This document shows, piece after piece, positions 11,226 through 22,727 of a DNA stretch of 64,000 nucleotides. The DNA is taken from assembly GCA_026724425.1 (NCBI GenBank), contig JAIUCV010000076.1:1263501-1327500 (forward strand), read 5' to 3'. Position 1 is the first letter of the stretch. Every line of letters starts with the position of its first letter. The stretch comes from Erythrophleum ivorense (Eukaryota; Streptophyta; Magnoliopsida; Fabales; Fabaceae). A model generated the notes under the pieces. That model ran no database searches and was not told where the DNA came from. It saw only the letters and a program-made list of their open reading frames with translations. The translations under genes and the position numbers were made by a program.

Positions 11226-11535
11226 GTACTCTCTCTCTCTTGCTCGCTTCCTCCTTCTCTCTAGATTTTGTCTTCTCCGATCAAACCAGAGAGTAATTAC
11301 TATTGAAACAAACGAGATTATCATCGAGATCATCCAACCTTCAGTTTCTGGAGATTTCAATCGTATTTTTCTACGCATTACGATATGTATCTCTGTTTCA
11401 ATCGCAGATTATCCTCTGAAATCGAGTTTACAGCGCTTTTAATTCCATCGATTTACTAATTTGATCGGAAAATCGCTTCGGTGTTATCATCTCTTTCGAT
11501 TTGATTTTAGCGGTTTCTGAATAATCTTTCTTCAG
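11226..11535 (+). other. Probable 5'-UTR intron
   Basis: GATATTCAG|GTACTCTC at the left and a T-rich tract ending TTTCTTCAG|GAAGC at the right delimit about 310 nt just upstream of the ATG at 11557. Leader introns are common in Arabidopsis regulatory genes. cDNA would be needed to confirm it. Confidence 0.5.
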
Positions 11536-11556
11536 GAAGCTTTTCGACAATCGAAA

Positions 11557-12694
11557 ATGGAGAAAGACTCGTCTACTGTAACGGATCTGGCATGTGTGAC
11601 GGCGATAAACTCGTCGCCGCCTCCGATATCACCGCAATCTGACAAAAGCACCAACAAACACCAGGAAGAGTTCGCCGCCAGCTTCGCGTCGCTTTACAAC
11701 TCGATCTTCTCGCCGGAATCTCAGTTTCCGAGCTCGTTATCCCTCTCTCCTTCTCCTCCATCCTCCTCCTCTCCCGCGAATCGCCGCGTCGACACCACCA
11801 CAGAGCACCGCCTCCACCAAGCGCGGCTCATCCTCGAGTACGACGAACTCAACGAGCATTACGAGCTCTGCCTCCGCCGACTCCAATCCCTAATGACGGA
11901 GCTCGACTCGCTTCGCCACGAAAACGACGCTCTTCGCCATGAAAATGTCGATCTGCTCAAGCTCATCCACATCTCTACTTCATCCTCCTCCTCTTCCGTC
12001 TCTCCACCGGCTGTCCATAACCGCCAATACCGCCAACAGATCTCGGATTTCGGCGGCCCTGATAAGCATTGTCGTTCGACGAGGAGTAACAATCCGGAGA
12101 GAAATTCGTTGCCTAAGAGCATCTCCGTTCGCTCCTCGGGATATCTCAAGATGAAGAACCAGGGAAGCCATGGATGCGGCGGTGCGGATCGTCAAACGAG
12201 TCAGCTCAGCTTCCCGAGTCAACTCGGCTCCGAATCGGTAATAATTAACTTTTTATTTTATTTTAATTCATTTTACAAAAAGTAGTAAAAAACAAAATAT
12301 GTCGCCAAAATTGAAATTTCTGCCAAATTGTGAAATTGAAATGTAATTAGCGTTTTTGTTCACTTTCTCAATTTTCCGATCTGTGAAGGTATCACAGAAG
12401 GTGTGTGTGCCCACTAAAGGAGAGAAAGATGCGTTGGAGCTTGAGGTTTACCGTCAAGGGATGACGAAGACGGAGCTCTGCAACAAATGGCAAGAGACCG
12501 GTGACTGTCCTTACGGCGATAACTGCCAATTCGCTCACGGAATCGACGAGCTCCGTCCGGTGATAAGACACCCACGCTACAAAACCGAGGTCTGCCGAAT
12601 GATCGTCAACGGAGCCACGTGTCCTTACGGCCACCGTTGCCATTTCCGTCACTCACTCACCGAGCAAGAGAGGAGGATGCTTCTCACTCGCTGA
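11557..12694 (+). CDS. C3H14: Tandem CCCH zinc-finger protein, C3H14/C3H15-like
   Basis: Two coding exons, 11557-12237 and 12389-12694, with phase-0 GT..AG borders, give 328 residues. The N-terminal third is Ser/Pro-rich. Residues about 85-140 form a helical or coiled-coil segment rich in Glu, Leu and His. The C-terminus carries two CCCH fingers of the C-x8-C-x5-C-x3-H type (CNKWQETGDCPYGDNCQFAH and CRMIVNGATCPYGHRCHFRH), each led by a (Y/R)KTE-like motif as in tristetraprolin proteins. These proteins bind AU-rich mRNA elements. Arabidopsis C3H14 and its paralogue C3H15/CDM1 act in secondary-wall formation and anther development. The choice of C3H14 rests on MIR157 lying in the same window. 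No disabling change is seen, so this is the clearest intact host gene here. Confidence 0.88.
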
Positions 12695-13299
12695 ATCTGC
12701 CATGGATAAAGGTCAAACAAGAGGGTAATACCGTAATAATAATTAGCGGATTGTACAGATTTGATGATACCTTATAAATATGGAACCTATAAATATCGTA
12801 ATTTTTGTTTTCTGGGTAATGGGAACACATTTGCAATAGGAATAAGGAAGGGAACGATGTTAAATAATGTTGATACGATTATAGGAATATAATTAGGGAT
12901 GGATATGAAAGGAGAATGAAGAAATGTTTTGCTTCTCTTTTCTACCTTTTGGAGATGTTAATTCTTCGGATATGCTGTTTATATTTCTCGGATAAAGGAG
13001 GAGAGACCTGATACTTGTATTGATGAAAGTTTCTTACTTTGTGCAAATCTATGCAACTTTCTCTGTTTGATTTGTTTTGGAAGTGTAATCTTTGGAAACC
13101 ACCACCACTAGAGTTAATAGTGGTTTCCCTGCAGAAGACTATTTCTTGGCGAGTTTGTGATTAACAATGTTACTAGTTAGTTCCTGACGAACATAGTCTA
13201 ACTCATAGGATGAGCATGTGTTAGTAAGTATCACTAAAACTACTTCTTTGATGGATGAAGTTTGTAGAATGTCTTTGGACTACTTTATAGCTGGAAGAT
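12695..13299 (+). other. 3' flank and UTR of the CCCH gene
   Basis: AT-rich sequence with TATAAATAT and AATAAT words that could serve as weak polyadenylation signals (about 12740-12800). No other gene is recognised. Confidence 0.4.
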
Positions 13300-13668
13300 A
13301 CATTATGAATCTTCAAGGCTAAGAAGATCGAATTGAGTAACCTTTGCCTTTCATTTGAAGGATGCTTGATCTATTGGTTTGAATTTGGTGATTACATTAG
13401 TACTATATTAGACTGCTTTTGAATCTAGTTTGTTGTTTTGATGCGAGAAAGTAAGTTTTGTGTCTTGAAACCTAGGTTATTGACAGACGAATACATGACT
13501 TTTGATTTGACCATTTTGTTTTTGGAAAACATTTTTCCTAAGAAGGATTACGTTTAACCTCTGCCTCACTCTTTGGCTGAGGATTGACTCTACTTGTAGA
13601 TTCGAGCAAAATCTAAAACAAAAAGAAGAACCTTGTGTTCATTTTGCTGTTCTAGCTTTAGCGAAGTA

Positions 13669-13743
13669 TTCAGACAACGATATTTACCTCTATGTATTGA
13701 GAATCTCAAAATGAATACATAGAGGTAAATATCGTTGTCTGAA
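13669..13743. repeat. Perfect 30-bp inverted repeat with 15-nt loop
   Basis: 13669-13698 is the exact complement of 13714-13743. The loop itself contains GAGAATCTC. A third partial copy of the arm (ATAGAGGTAAATATC) follows at 13746-13760. A perfect stem of this length in non-coding DNA could come from a recent inverted duplication or a small MITE, or could encode a fold-back transcript. Confidence 0.85.
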
Positions 13744-14037
13744 GATAGAGGTAAATATCAAATTTGAGATTGTGCTCCATTTAGAAGATTTTGCTAAAAA
13801 TTGCATGTTCTATGTTCTTATACGGAGTGTGTGTGTGGCTTTCACGAGTTATTGTTCTGTATTAGATTTAGTATCTGACTTGAAAACAAAAGTTCTTTCC
13901 TTCTTTAGGTACTGAATTTACTGCATCTAAATGATAATCATTGCTTAACGTAGTTCTATCTCTAAGGTAACACATCATGGATGAGATTTCTAGATGGATG
14001 AGATATGTTTCAGTCACTCCTGATGTTTTTGAGTTTT

Positions 14038-14145
14038 TCTAAAAGCTTGTTTGTTCACTGGAGCTAGACTCCGAGCCTGAATGCACACCGACTCATGTAT
14101 CCATGCACGGAGTGCTAGTCTTTTGATTTTTGATTTTTGAAAACT
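14038..14145 (+). other. Hairpin copy 1 (decayed)
   Basis: The inner stem AGCTAGACTCCG / CGGAGTGCTAGT is retained around the conserved loop GAATGCACACCGACTCATG. The outer stem is lost on the 3' side, which has become a TTTTTGATTTTTGA tract. Confidence 0.5.
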
Positions 14146-15355
14146 TACGATTTTGTTATTGAAAAGGTACCTCTGCGACTGTACTGTGTCTCCTGTACTC
14201 TCTCAGTTACCTTACTTTTTCAATATTACCCTGTGAAATCACATTGAGAATGCAGTAATTGTGTCGGATGATATTCTTTTATGTGTTTAGTTGTTCTGTT
14301 TAGGATCTGCAAGAGAAGTTGTGGCACAGCTAGTACATTTGAATGTTTTGCCTTAGCGTTGAGCAAGTTTGAACAGGTATATCAATTTGCTTTTCAATTG
14401 GGATAATTGAATGTGTTTGCAATGCTAAGTTAATACCTTGATACACTATAAGTCTATGAATCAAGACTAACAAGAGCTTTGCGTTTCATTTGGAGGATGC
14501 TTTTCTATTGGTTGAATTTGGTGATTGCATTGGTATGAACTGGTAACATTACCAAGACATGGTATATTCTTTTTTACTATATTGTACATTCAAAATCAAT
14601 GATTTTGAAGATTTTAATCTAAACGAGCAATCTCTAGACTCTCCGTTTAATCTAAACGAGCAACTCCGTTTGCTAAAGATTGTTTGTGGATGCACCATTA
14701 CTTATAGTTGAATCATTGATTTCGTATTATAGTATATGCTTTTAGTTTTCATGTTCTCTTACGAACTCTGTGGCTTTCAGCTTTGTTTTAGAGTTAGTAC
14801 CTGATTTTGTAGTTGAATAATTTTGTAATTTTGTGGGCTTTACCATTTGGACTAACCCTGACAAGTGAAGTGTTGCCTTAGTGTCCAAATTACAAGGCAG
14901 GTGAATGCATCCAATCAGTTCTTGTTTTCTGTGTATGCTTGAGCCTTGAAGTATAATTATTTTTTCACATCTTTAAAATGATTATCTTCCCTAGTGGCTA
15001 GTTTTGTAGTTGTTTAGACCCTCACTATAGGATATGAGGAGTGTAGACTCACTGGGTTTCTTTGATATGTTTTGGTGAATCGTAGGATTCAGAAGTGGAG
15101 ATCATTTTTCGCTGGTCAATATAAAAAAGGATTTTGAATTCACAATCATATTTGACACAATCCACACTATGATATTGATTATCCATCGATATTGGTGAAG
15201 TTGTTGGTTTTGCAAGTTGTTTCTAGTATATTTCATTTGTTGCTGGTATTTAAGATAAGTAGATCACAAGTTTGCGATCAGAGAAAGATCAAGTACCGGA
15301 TGAATGAGAATTCTAGATGGAAGAGATATGTTTCAATCACACTTGATGTGTTTGT

Positions 15356-15457
15356 AAAAGCTTGTGAGTTCTCCAGAGCTAGACTCCGAGCCTTAATGCA
15401 CACCGAGTCATGCATCCATGCACGGAGTGTTAGCTCCAGAGAATTGACAAGCTTTTA
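15356..15457 (+). other. Hairpin copy 2, miRNA-precursor-like
   Basis: Arms 15356-15390 (AAAAGCTTGTGAGTTCTCCA.. to ACTCCG) and 15423-15457 pair over about 33 bp with roughly five non-Watson-Crick positions, one of them G:U, around a loop of about 32 nt (AATGCACACCGAGTCATGCA..). The geometry is that of a short plant MIR precursor. I know no miRNA with this arm sequence. Confidence 0.5.
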
Positions 15458-15970
15458 TGAATATAGCAGGAGGCTTTCTTTTATTGGAAAACTTGTGATT
15501 TTCTTATTAAATGGTACCTCTGGGATTGCACTATGTCCTGTTTTCTCTCAGTTACCTTACTTTTGATCTGACTCAGCGAAATAACACTGAGACTGCGAGT
15601 TTTGGTGTTGGACGATATTTTTATGTGTTGAGTTTTTCGGTGTAGGGTCTGTTAGATAATGTGAACCTGAATGTTTTGCCTTGGTCAGACATGAATCTTC
15701 AGTTGATCTCAACAAGTTTTCAACCTGTGTTTCAGCTGCAGTTTTCGAGTTATTACCCAAGTTATACAGGTAGCTAGCTATAACCAACCTATAAATAATG
15801 TGTCTTGGATAGTGTCAAAGATATTTCCTTTGGTCTTACATCTAGAAGATGTGCTCGTTTACTAAAGAGTGACTGAAGAACTGTACAAGAGAACTGAATC
15901 AGTAGATGCATGCTCTATTACTCAGAGTTGAACAATAGATTTCCTATTTTAATTACTCCTGATTTGTTTG

Positions 15971-16076
15971 CAAAAGCTTGTGAGTTTTCCAGAGCTGAAC
16001 AAGCCTGAATGCACACACCGAGTCATGCATCTAGGCACTGAGTGTTAGCTCTGAAATACTCGCATGCTTTCACGAA
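15971..16076 (+). other. Hairpin copy 3
   Basis: Arms 15971-16000 and 16042-16076 pair with about 21 of 27 identities plus a few G:U pairs. The arms differ from copy 2 at several positions but the stem is kept. The loop word GCACACACCGAGTCATGCAT is conserved. Confidence 0.45.
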
Positions 16077-16345
16077 CACAGCAGGAGGCATATTTACCTT
16101 AGAAAAATTATTATTTTCGCATCGGCACTGTCCTGTCCTCTCTCTCTCTCAGGTAGCTTTACTTTCGATCTTACTCGAATAATTTCATATAAAGCATGCA
16201 GTAATTGTTCTGCAGCACTACACATCTATTACACAAAGAAGCGAGCAAGGTTCTTAAGGTTATTTGAAACAAAGCAGAAGGTTTCGAGAAGGAGAACAAG
16301 AGCAACAAACGGGGCACATTAATGGATTTGGCACCAATAATAGTC

Positions 16346-19300
16346 TTACCACAACAAATTCCTCGCCTTGTGGATGAAAACATCAACCACGTAAAACCAG
16401 AATCTGCTCCAAGGAGAATCGAAAGAGAGAGATGCGAATAGTCCAAGAAGTATGGTCACATAAGCTGCAGCAAAACTCCAGTAAAAAGAAACCATGTCGA
16501 TTGGGGATTCATCAGCTTCCACTTCATTATCTGGTTCTTGAAAGTTACTGCTGCCGCAACTTTTGTTGATTTGTTGTCCACAGAGAAGAGGATTACCCAA
16601 GTAGCTTTGGGTGTCGAAGGTGTTAAACTGTTTTCCCTGTGGAATGATTCCTGATAAATTGTTGCATGAGACATTGAAGACAGCGAGGCTGTTGAGATTT
16701 GTTAGTCCTGGCGGGATACGGCCTTGTAATCTGTTGAAAGAAAGATCAAGGCTTTCCACATTCTTCAGACCTGAAAAGCTTTTTGGTATCACTCCTGATA
16801 ACTTGTTGTGAGAAAGATTGAGACCCTTTAGCTCCAAAAGACCTCCAAGCTCTACTGGGATATCACCACTCAGCTCATTTTCTGAGAGATCTATCCCGAA
16901 CAACAACTTCAGAATTCCACCCGCGTAAGTATCATATCGGTGTTTTGTTGCAAATTCAATTTGCAATTGGGTGTTTGTTCTGTATTCCATATGAAACGGT
17001 TCCAGCTCAATAAGAGATTTGAAAACCACAGTTCCAGTGACTTCGCTTACAGTGAAGTCTTTCGGCACAGATAAAGGAAAATCACGAAACTCAATAAACA
17101 CAGTTCTAAGTTGGCTGTAATCAAAACCACTTACTAAATCCTCTTTCCACAAACCAAATGATGTATTGATGAGGCATGAAGGTATGGATCCACTCAATCT
17201 GTTGTTTGAAAGATCAAGAACTTGGAGGTTTCTGAGGCCACACAATTGGTTACTAATATTGCCTGTTAAATTATTCCCCCCAAGAAGAAGAGTATGTGTT
17301 TGCTGGGTGTTGGTGAATTCCGGAATGTTTCCAGACAATCTGTTATTTCTCAGATCAAGTACATAGACTTTCGTTAGCAATGTGTCTGGAATAACCCCTG
17401 ATAACTTATTGTCTTGCAGGAATAACGCTACGGGCAAACTGACGTGTGGAGGTATGCCTCCAAATAAGTTGTTTGAAGAGAGGTCCAATAGGTAAAGATC
17501 AGTAAAGTTGAACAACGAAATAGGTATCTCACCTTCTAAAGTTGTTTGCAACCGTTAGTGTGTGTATGGATGAAAGATCGCCAATCCAGCTTGGAATGAC
17601 GCCTGTGAGATTGTTGTTTGTAATGTCAAGAAATTGCAAGCTTCGCAAACCTTTTCCAATATTTCCTGTAAACTGATTGTTATCCATAGCCAGCTCTAGC
17701 ATATAAGGGAAGTTGGCTGATTCCGGAAAAAGCTCTCCACTTAGTTTGTTATGTGAAAGCGTTAAGATTTTCATAGAAGAACAACCCTTCAGAACACTTT
17801 TAGGTAGCTTACCGATGAAACTGTTGTGAGATATATCCAAATATTGAAGCCACTCCATGTTACCCAAAGATGATGGCAAATTTCCTTGAAAATCGTTATT
17901 AGCTAGCTTCATATACTGTAAATATGGAAGTATCCACCCAATGTTCTCTGGAAGCAGATGACTGAATTCATTAGCTGACACATCCATGATTCGCAGATTA
18001 TGAGCAGATTTTGGTAGCTGAAAGCTCGTTAGTGAATTATTCTGTAGAAACAAAACTTCGAGTTTTGTATTGTTTGCCAATAGCCAAGAAGGAAAAATTT
18101 CAGAAATATTATTGTCAGAAAGATCAACTTGACTCAAGTCTTTCTCGTATCGGAGAAAATAAGGAACATTTACCATGTTGCAAGATTGTAGTTCAATAAC
18201 ACTCAGTTGAAATTTTGGCTTCCAAGAACTTCCAGACTCTACTCGAAGTGATTTAGATATTGAACTAAGTTTGAAAACCCTAAGCTCTGAAAGGTTGGCA
18301 AGCGAACCAAGTGAAAAGACGCCGTCAAAGTTGTTTTCAGACAAAGATAAGTACTTGAGTGATTCAAGGCTACCGAGAGAAGATGGCACATTCCCAGTCA
18401 ATTGGTTTGATGAGAGATCAAGAACTCTAAGTCCACTTAAGCTAGTTAAGCATAAGGGAAACTGACCTACTAGTTTGTTTCGACTAAGATCAAGATCTTG
18501 CATATTCTTCATTTCGCAGACCCCTACGATAATCAAATAATGCAAAAATTTTATACACATGATCAAATGTTAAATCACCACCAGTTTTTGAATTTTTAAT
18601 GATAAGTTTAGACTTGCCTTGTAGTTCCATTGGGCCAGAAAATTCATTGCTACTTAGATCTAGAGCCTTTCAGCTTCCTCAGGGCAGATAACTCTGGCAC
18701 AAGACAAAGCAAGCACAATGATAAGCAACTTTACCTATGAACATCATGATTTCAGAGATAGATTCCAGGAATCAATTTGAAAAATGGCTTTGCTTTCATT
18801 GAATTAACTAACTAAAATTTCTGAGCTACCTTGTACTGGTATGGAACCATTAAATCTGTTAAAACTCAGGTCCAACAGTTCCAAGTTTGTCAAATCTTTG
18901 AGTTCTGAAAAGATATCCAACAAATATAAGACAAATAAAGAGTTATAACAAAAATTGTAAATTATTGAATAGAAGAAACGTACAGACATCATCAATAATA
19001 AGGCCATCATGTGTTTCCACTGAGTTACAAATGGAAAAAGAAAAACATACCTTTAGCAGGAAAAGGGCCATCCAAGTAGTTTTTCCGAAGAAAAAGAGTT
19101 GTAAGTGATGTAGCAGCATTAAGAAATGGAAAGATGCTGTTGTTTAAATAGTTGAAAGAAAGGTCTAGAATCTCGAGGTTTCTTAATCTCCCTAAGCTTC
19201 TATAACCTGCACAACGAGAAACTTGCTAAGAATATAGTGATGATAACACATATCAATCATTTATTTGATTTTCATGTGATGCGTTTCATGTGACTGCAAC

Positions 19301-19882
19301 ACGCAACATGGCACACAGAGATGAGCAAGTCAAATGCGGAAACAGAGAAAACTCAAGCACCATAATACTAAAAAGGCATAAACTTTCATGAATTAGAAGC
19401 AGTTAAGGCTCGTTACCTTATGGACAGGAATATATATAACAAGATCCAATGCAAAACAAAATGATAAAACTAACCACAAGGGAAAAAACTTGGTAAATAC
19501 CTTCAACATCATCGAAAAAGCCTCCCATTCCCATATGCCCTGAATATTTCAGACTTTGAACCTCTTCAAAGGGATGCAGCAAAGAAAGATTTAGGAGAGT
19601 GCTCTCTTTACGGTAGAAAAATTCAAGGACAATCTCAGTCACCCGTCCGCTTGTACGATTGCACTTAAGGCCCTCCCATCGGCAGCAATCGCTCTTTGTG
19701 TCATTAGTCCAAGTAGGGAGAACAAAGTCCGATGGCCCTTCTATAGTATTGGAGATTATGAATTGCTTGAGCTCGAACAAAGCATTCCTTTCTTTCTGAA
19801 TACAGCTTTTGTAACCATGTAGCTGCCCCAACATTAATATCACCCATATCAAATATTTACCCAAGAAAAACTTCCCCTCCAT
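16346..19882 (-). pseudogene. LRR receptor-like protein (RLP13/14/15-type), two frameshifts
   Basis: Exons at about 19882-19501, 19206-19051, 18904-18830, 18693-18618 and 18523-16346. Exon 1 gives a signal peptide (MEGKFFLGKYLIWVILMLGQ), the paired-Cys N-cap with DCCRWEGLKC, and the start of the LRR array. The middle exons each hold one LRR of the LDLSxNxxxGxIP plant type, as in the short-exon layout of Arabidopsis RLPs. The last exon holds about 20 LRRs, an island before LLFGIDLSENELSG, a C-cap (NPLLCGQQINKSCG), an acidic juxtamembrane stretch, one membrane helix (SFAAAYVTILLGLFASLSF) and a short basic tail without a kinase. RLPs are plasma-membrane pattern receptors that signal through SOBIR1/BAK1. 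One extra G at about 18666 and a shift at about 17545 (LTVANN / LEGEIP) break the frame. Intron 4 uses a GC donor. Confidence 0.85.
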
Positions 19883-20880
19883 TGCAAATAAGATACTAAT
19901 AAAAGAAACTCCAGAATATAAGGTGGTATTGTGATCTCAATTTCCACGGTTATATAAATTCAGCAAGAAATGGGTTGTTGTATATTTAGAAAAGTCGAAG
20001 TCTTTGTTTATGAACACGCTGAAAAATCATGTGACATGCGTTGAGTGAGTGATCGCTGTCATTTACTTTGAATAGTATGGTTAGACAAGTCAATGTTGTC
20101 TTTTGTAGAAAAACGCTCATAACTGTGCAAAGTCAGGTGGAGATAAGATAAGTAAGGAAATTACGTAAAGATAGATATTGCTAGTGAAATTTGTAAGGGC
20201 CTTCATGAAGAATAAGAATTGTCTGCCGGAATTAGAGATGATCATGACAATGAGACCTTTTAAGTTGTAACGTTTTGAGATAAGAACTGTTTCACGATCC
20301 AAACCAAGACTGTAATGTTGTAGGAACATTTATTTTCGTATGTAAATGATATTTTGGTGATCCTTTCTGTTTCATGCTTACAATGATTTTATGCACTATA
20401 AAGTTCTGGATCTAATCGCGTTCACACACTTTTTTTTTTAACCTATATAAGTTGTTAATGTTTAAAGTAAAGGGATTCTTTGCAAAATACCTTGTTTAAG
20501 AATTAATATTTGAATGGACCGCATTTTCTGTGAATGTTCTTTACTCTTGTAATGCACGTCCATATCACGGTGGTAGTGGCCAGTATATTTGCAAACTTTG
20601 CAAAAATGGACAGGTTCATAGTAGTTGGGGTTACAGGCACGTACTTGCGCTCGCGCACTGAGTAAGCATCACAGCTTTGGCTACGAAAACCGGATAGTTT
20701 GCACCAGCGCGCAGGCAGGTGCATCCTTAAATATATCCTCGCTGCTTGTCTGCTGAATTCGCTTCGAGTAAGCTTTCCCAGACCCACTCCTTAACATGTG
20801 GGTAGGTAGGGTATACCCACGCCTTAGGATGTGGGTGGTAGGTAGGGAATGGTGGTGGGCGAGGAAGTGGTAATGCACGA
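19883..20880. other. Upstream region of the RLP; no gene seen
   Basis: AT-rich sequence expected to contain the RLP promoter (minus strand). Small ORFs at 20117-20329 and 20503-20787 show no recognisable motif. 20800-20870 has repeated GTGGGTAGGTAGGG words. Confidence 0.45.
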
Positions 20881-20889
20881 AGAATATTG

Positions 20890-21165
20890 ACGCCGATTGC
20901 GTTCCCATGCTTCTAAAATGTCCGAGACCCTAAGCGAACGGAAAACGGCTTGTCTAAGAAAGATTCCGGAGGAAGAGATCTCTTCCAAGAGGCGAGGAGA
21001 GACGAAGTCGAGGTTGCCGACGGCAATGACGGACCACCAAACTCCTTTTCCAACGCCGATTCAATGCTCGCACGGACACGACGAGGGTCAAAACCAGCGG
21101 GAACAGGACACGTGTGGATGTCCCACAACACCCCCGTTGTTGGCGATCTTCACGGCTCATGGTAA
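20890..21165 (-). pseudogene. NYN-domain (limkain-b1-like) endonuclease fragment
   Basis: On the minus strand VLWDIHTCPVPAGFDPRRV.. IESALEKEFGGP matches the start of plant NYN/PIN-like RNase domains (WDI..CP.P motif with the metal-binding Asp). The sequence then changes frame to VIAVGNLDFVSP..LLEEISSSGIFL, the continuation expected in the family. A frameshift therefore lies near 21040, and only about 90 residues remain. Called from motif memory; not verified by search. Confidence 0.5.
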
Positions 21166-21174
21166 CAGAAGGTG

Positions 21175-21402
21175 AGGAGTTCTGAATTGTATCATTACCA
21201 TCTTCAAAGTCCTTGGCAGCTTTCTTGGAATCTTCATCCTGAATAAGAATACTGTATGCTTCATCAAGAGATGGCAAGGGATCGCGAGAGAGTAGATTAG
21301 ACTTGACAGAACCGTCACGACAGAGGATGAAACACCGGGCTTTTTGGTTCCATCATTAGTTTCTGTCGACCCGTCACTTGGTAAGATTGAACCACCAGAC
21401 AT
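21175..21402 (-). pseudogene. Copia gag (UBN2-type) fragment
   Basis: MSGGSILPSDGSTETNDG.. and, in another frame, LLSRDPLPSLDEAYSILIQD resemble the N-terminus and the DPLPSLDEAY motif of copia-type Gag. The two parts are out of frame with each other. It sits just downstream (minus strand) of a primer-binding site and LTR start, and directly upstream of the NYN fragment. Confidence 0.5.
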
Positions 21403-21513
21403 GATGAATTCAACAAAAAGAAAACTTCAACGATGATAAGAGAAATCGAAGAACAAGGTCAAAGTAGAGTAATGAAAGAAAACACATGAAACCGAGTTTT
21501 TAGGATCTTATAT

Positions 21514-21613
21514 GCTCTCATACCATGTTAGGAGATCTCGGAGATAACGAGAAGAAAGGAAAGTGAAAATTTATGTATATTTTACTTGATTGTTAAATAA
21601 GTAGATTTTCTAA
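21514..21613 (-). mobile_element. Copia-like LTR start with primer-binding site (remnant)
   Basis: GCTCTCATACCA (21514-21525) is the complement of TGGTATGAGAGC, a Met-tRNA-type primer site. It abuts TGTTAGGAGATCTCGG, a typical LTR terminus. The LTR then runs into the LINE insertion at 21614. With the gag fragment this is the 5' end of a minus-strand copia element. Confidence 0.5.
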
Positions 21614-21862
21614 ATTCCAATTTTTTTTTTTTTTTTTTTTTTTCGTCTAAAAGTTTCCATTTATCATGTAAGATTACAATCGTTTGTTACAAGAGCTAGT
21701 TTCAAGAAAAAATGGACAAGTATGATACAAACACCATGGATCAGATGATAGAATTGCCCGCTTAGCTAACATATCTGCACAACTGTTAGAAGATCGATTC
21801 CTGAAACTGAATTTGACGTAGGAAAATCTAGTTGCCCAGGCCTGTATGGTTCTATTATTCCA
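21614..21862 (-). mobile_element. 5'-truncated LINE copy with poly(A) and TSD
   Basis: A run of 23 T at 21621-21643 is the poly(A) tail of a minus-strand element. The body to 21855 translates to WATRFSYVKFSFRNRSSNSC and ADMLAKRAIL, the C-terminal RNase H-like region of plant L1 LINEs, then a stop. ATTCCAA at 21614-21620 and 21856-21862 is the target duplication. It is a dead-on-arrival copy of about 235 bp. Confidence 0.75.
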
Positions 21863-22727
21863 AATTTATCAAGAGGAGAAAGACAGGTGATCTACAGGCG
21901 CAAGGCAAGTTCTTAACCCTAAACTGTCTTGAAGGTTAAGGTTAATTTTTGGAAGTTAAATTTAAAACTTAAAATTATGATAATTTAGTGTTTTTACATA
22001 CAAAAGGTGTAGTTTTCAAAAAAAAAAAAAGGGTATTTTTCAAAATAAAAACTGTTATTATTGTATTTTTTCCAAAATTTCTCAAATAAAATGATATTCC
22101 CTATATTTCAATATAAGTGTGTTTAAGGTTATTGCACACGAAAAAAATGTCCCTAAGATTTCTGAAATATCCCTAATTAATATAATAAATTATGTAATTA
22201 TTTTGTTAATACACTAAATAAATAAGAATAAAACTGGAAATTTACTCTAAATTTATGCATTGAAATTATAAAACACCCTTATAATGAAATCCCTTATATA
22301 TTAAAAAGAATATATTTTAAAAATAACTTTTAATTCATGTGCTAATAACAAGATTGTCATGTTGATCTCATGATAGTTATAAAATAAGGTTTTGTTTACT
22401 AAAAATATTACACAATATGCCACTGATATTAATTTGGTTAGAGAATAGTTTATATCAATTATTTATATATTATTCAGCATTTAATTTATGAAAATATTTT
22501 CGTTCTTTCCATAGCAAAATATACCATATTAATTATTGCTTTAAACACTACATTTCTTTTCAACTTTTTGGATGAATTAAATGTTGTGGAAAATATAAAT
22601 TATCACATTATCTACCTAATAAAAAAATAAAATTTTAAAACTAATATCAATTACTAAAATGATTAAAAATATAAGTATATCTTTAAAGTTCCGCATTGGA
22701 AAAAAAAATGTGTGGTGGTTCAAAAAA
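21863..22727. other. AT-rich intergenic sequence
   Basis: No gene or clear repeat recognised. The 61-codon ORF at 22616-22801 is low complexity. Confidence 0.5.

Larger units (their letters stand above)
13300..16210 (+). repeat. Three diverged tandem non-coding modules with hairpins
   Basis: Segments at about 13300-14290, 14455-15640 and 15820-16210 share collinear blocks: TTTCATTTGRAGGATGCTT.., CATGTTCT.. GTGGCTTTCA, a hairpin block, then GGTACCTCTGSGA..CTCTCAGTTACCTTACTTT and TTTTATGTGTT. The third copy is shortened. There is no conserved reading frame; the 124-codon ORF at 15192-15566 is not shared by the other copies. The tract lies between the CCCH gene and the LRR pseudogene. It could be a degenerate transposon array or a non-coding RNA locus. 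Confidence 0.6.

Noticed and set aside
11108..11296. Upstream ORFs at 10945-11442
   Set aside because: Pyrimidine-rich leader of the CCCH gene, interrupted by a probable UTR intron; no protein features.
15192..15566. 124-codon ORF in the hairpin module
   Set aside because: Not conserved in the other two module copies and without recognisable domains.
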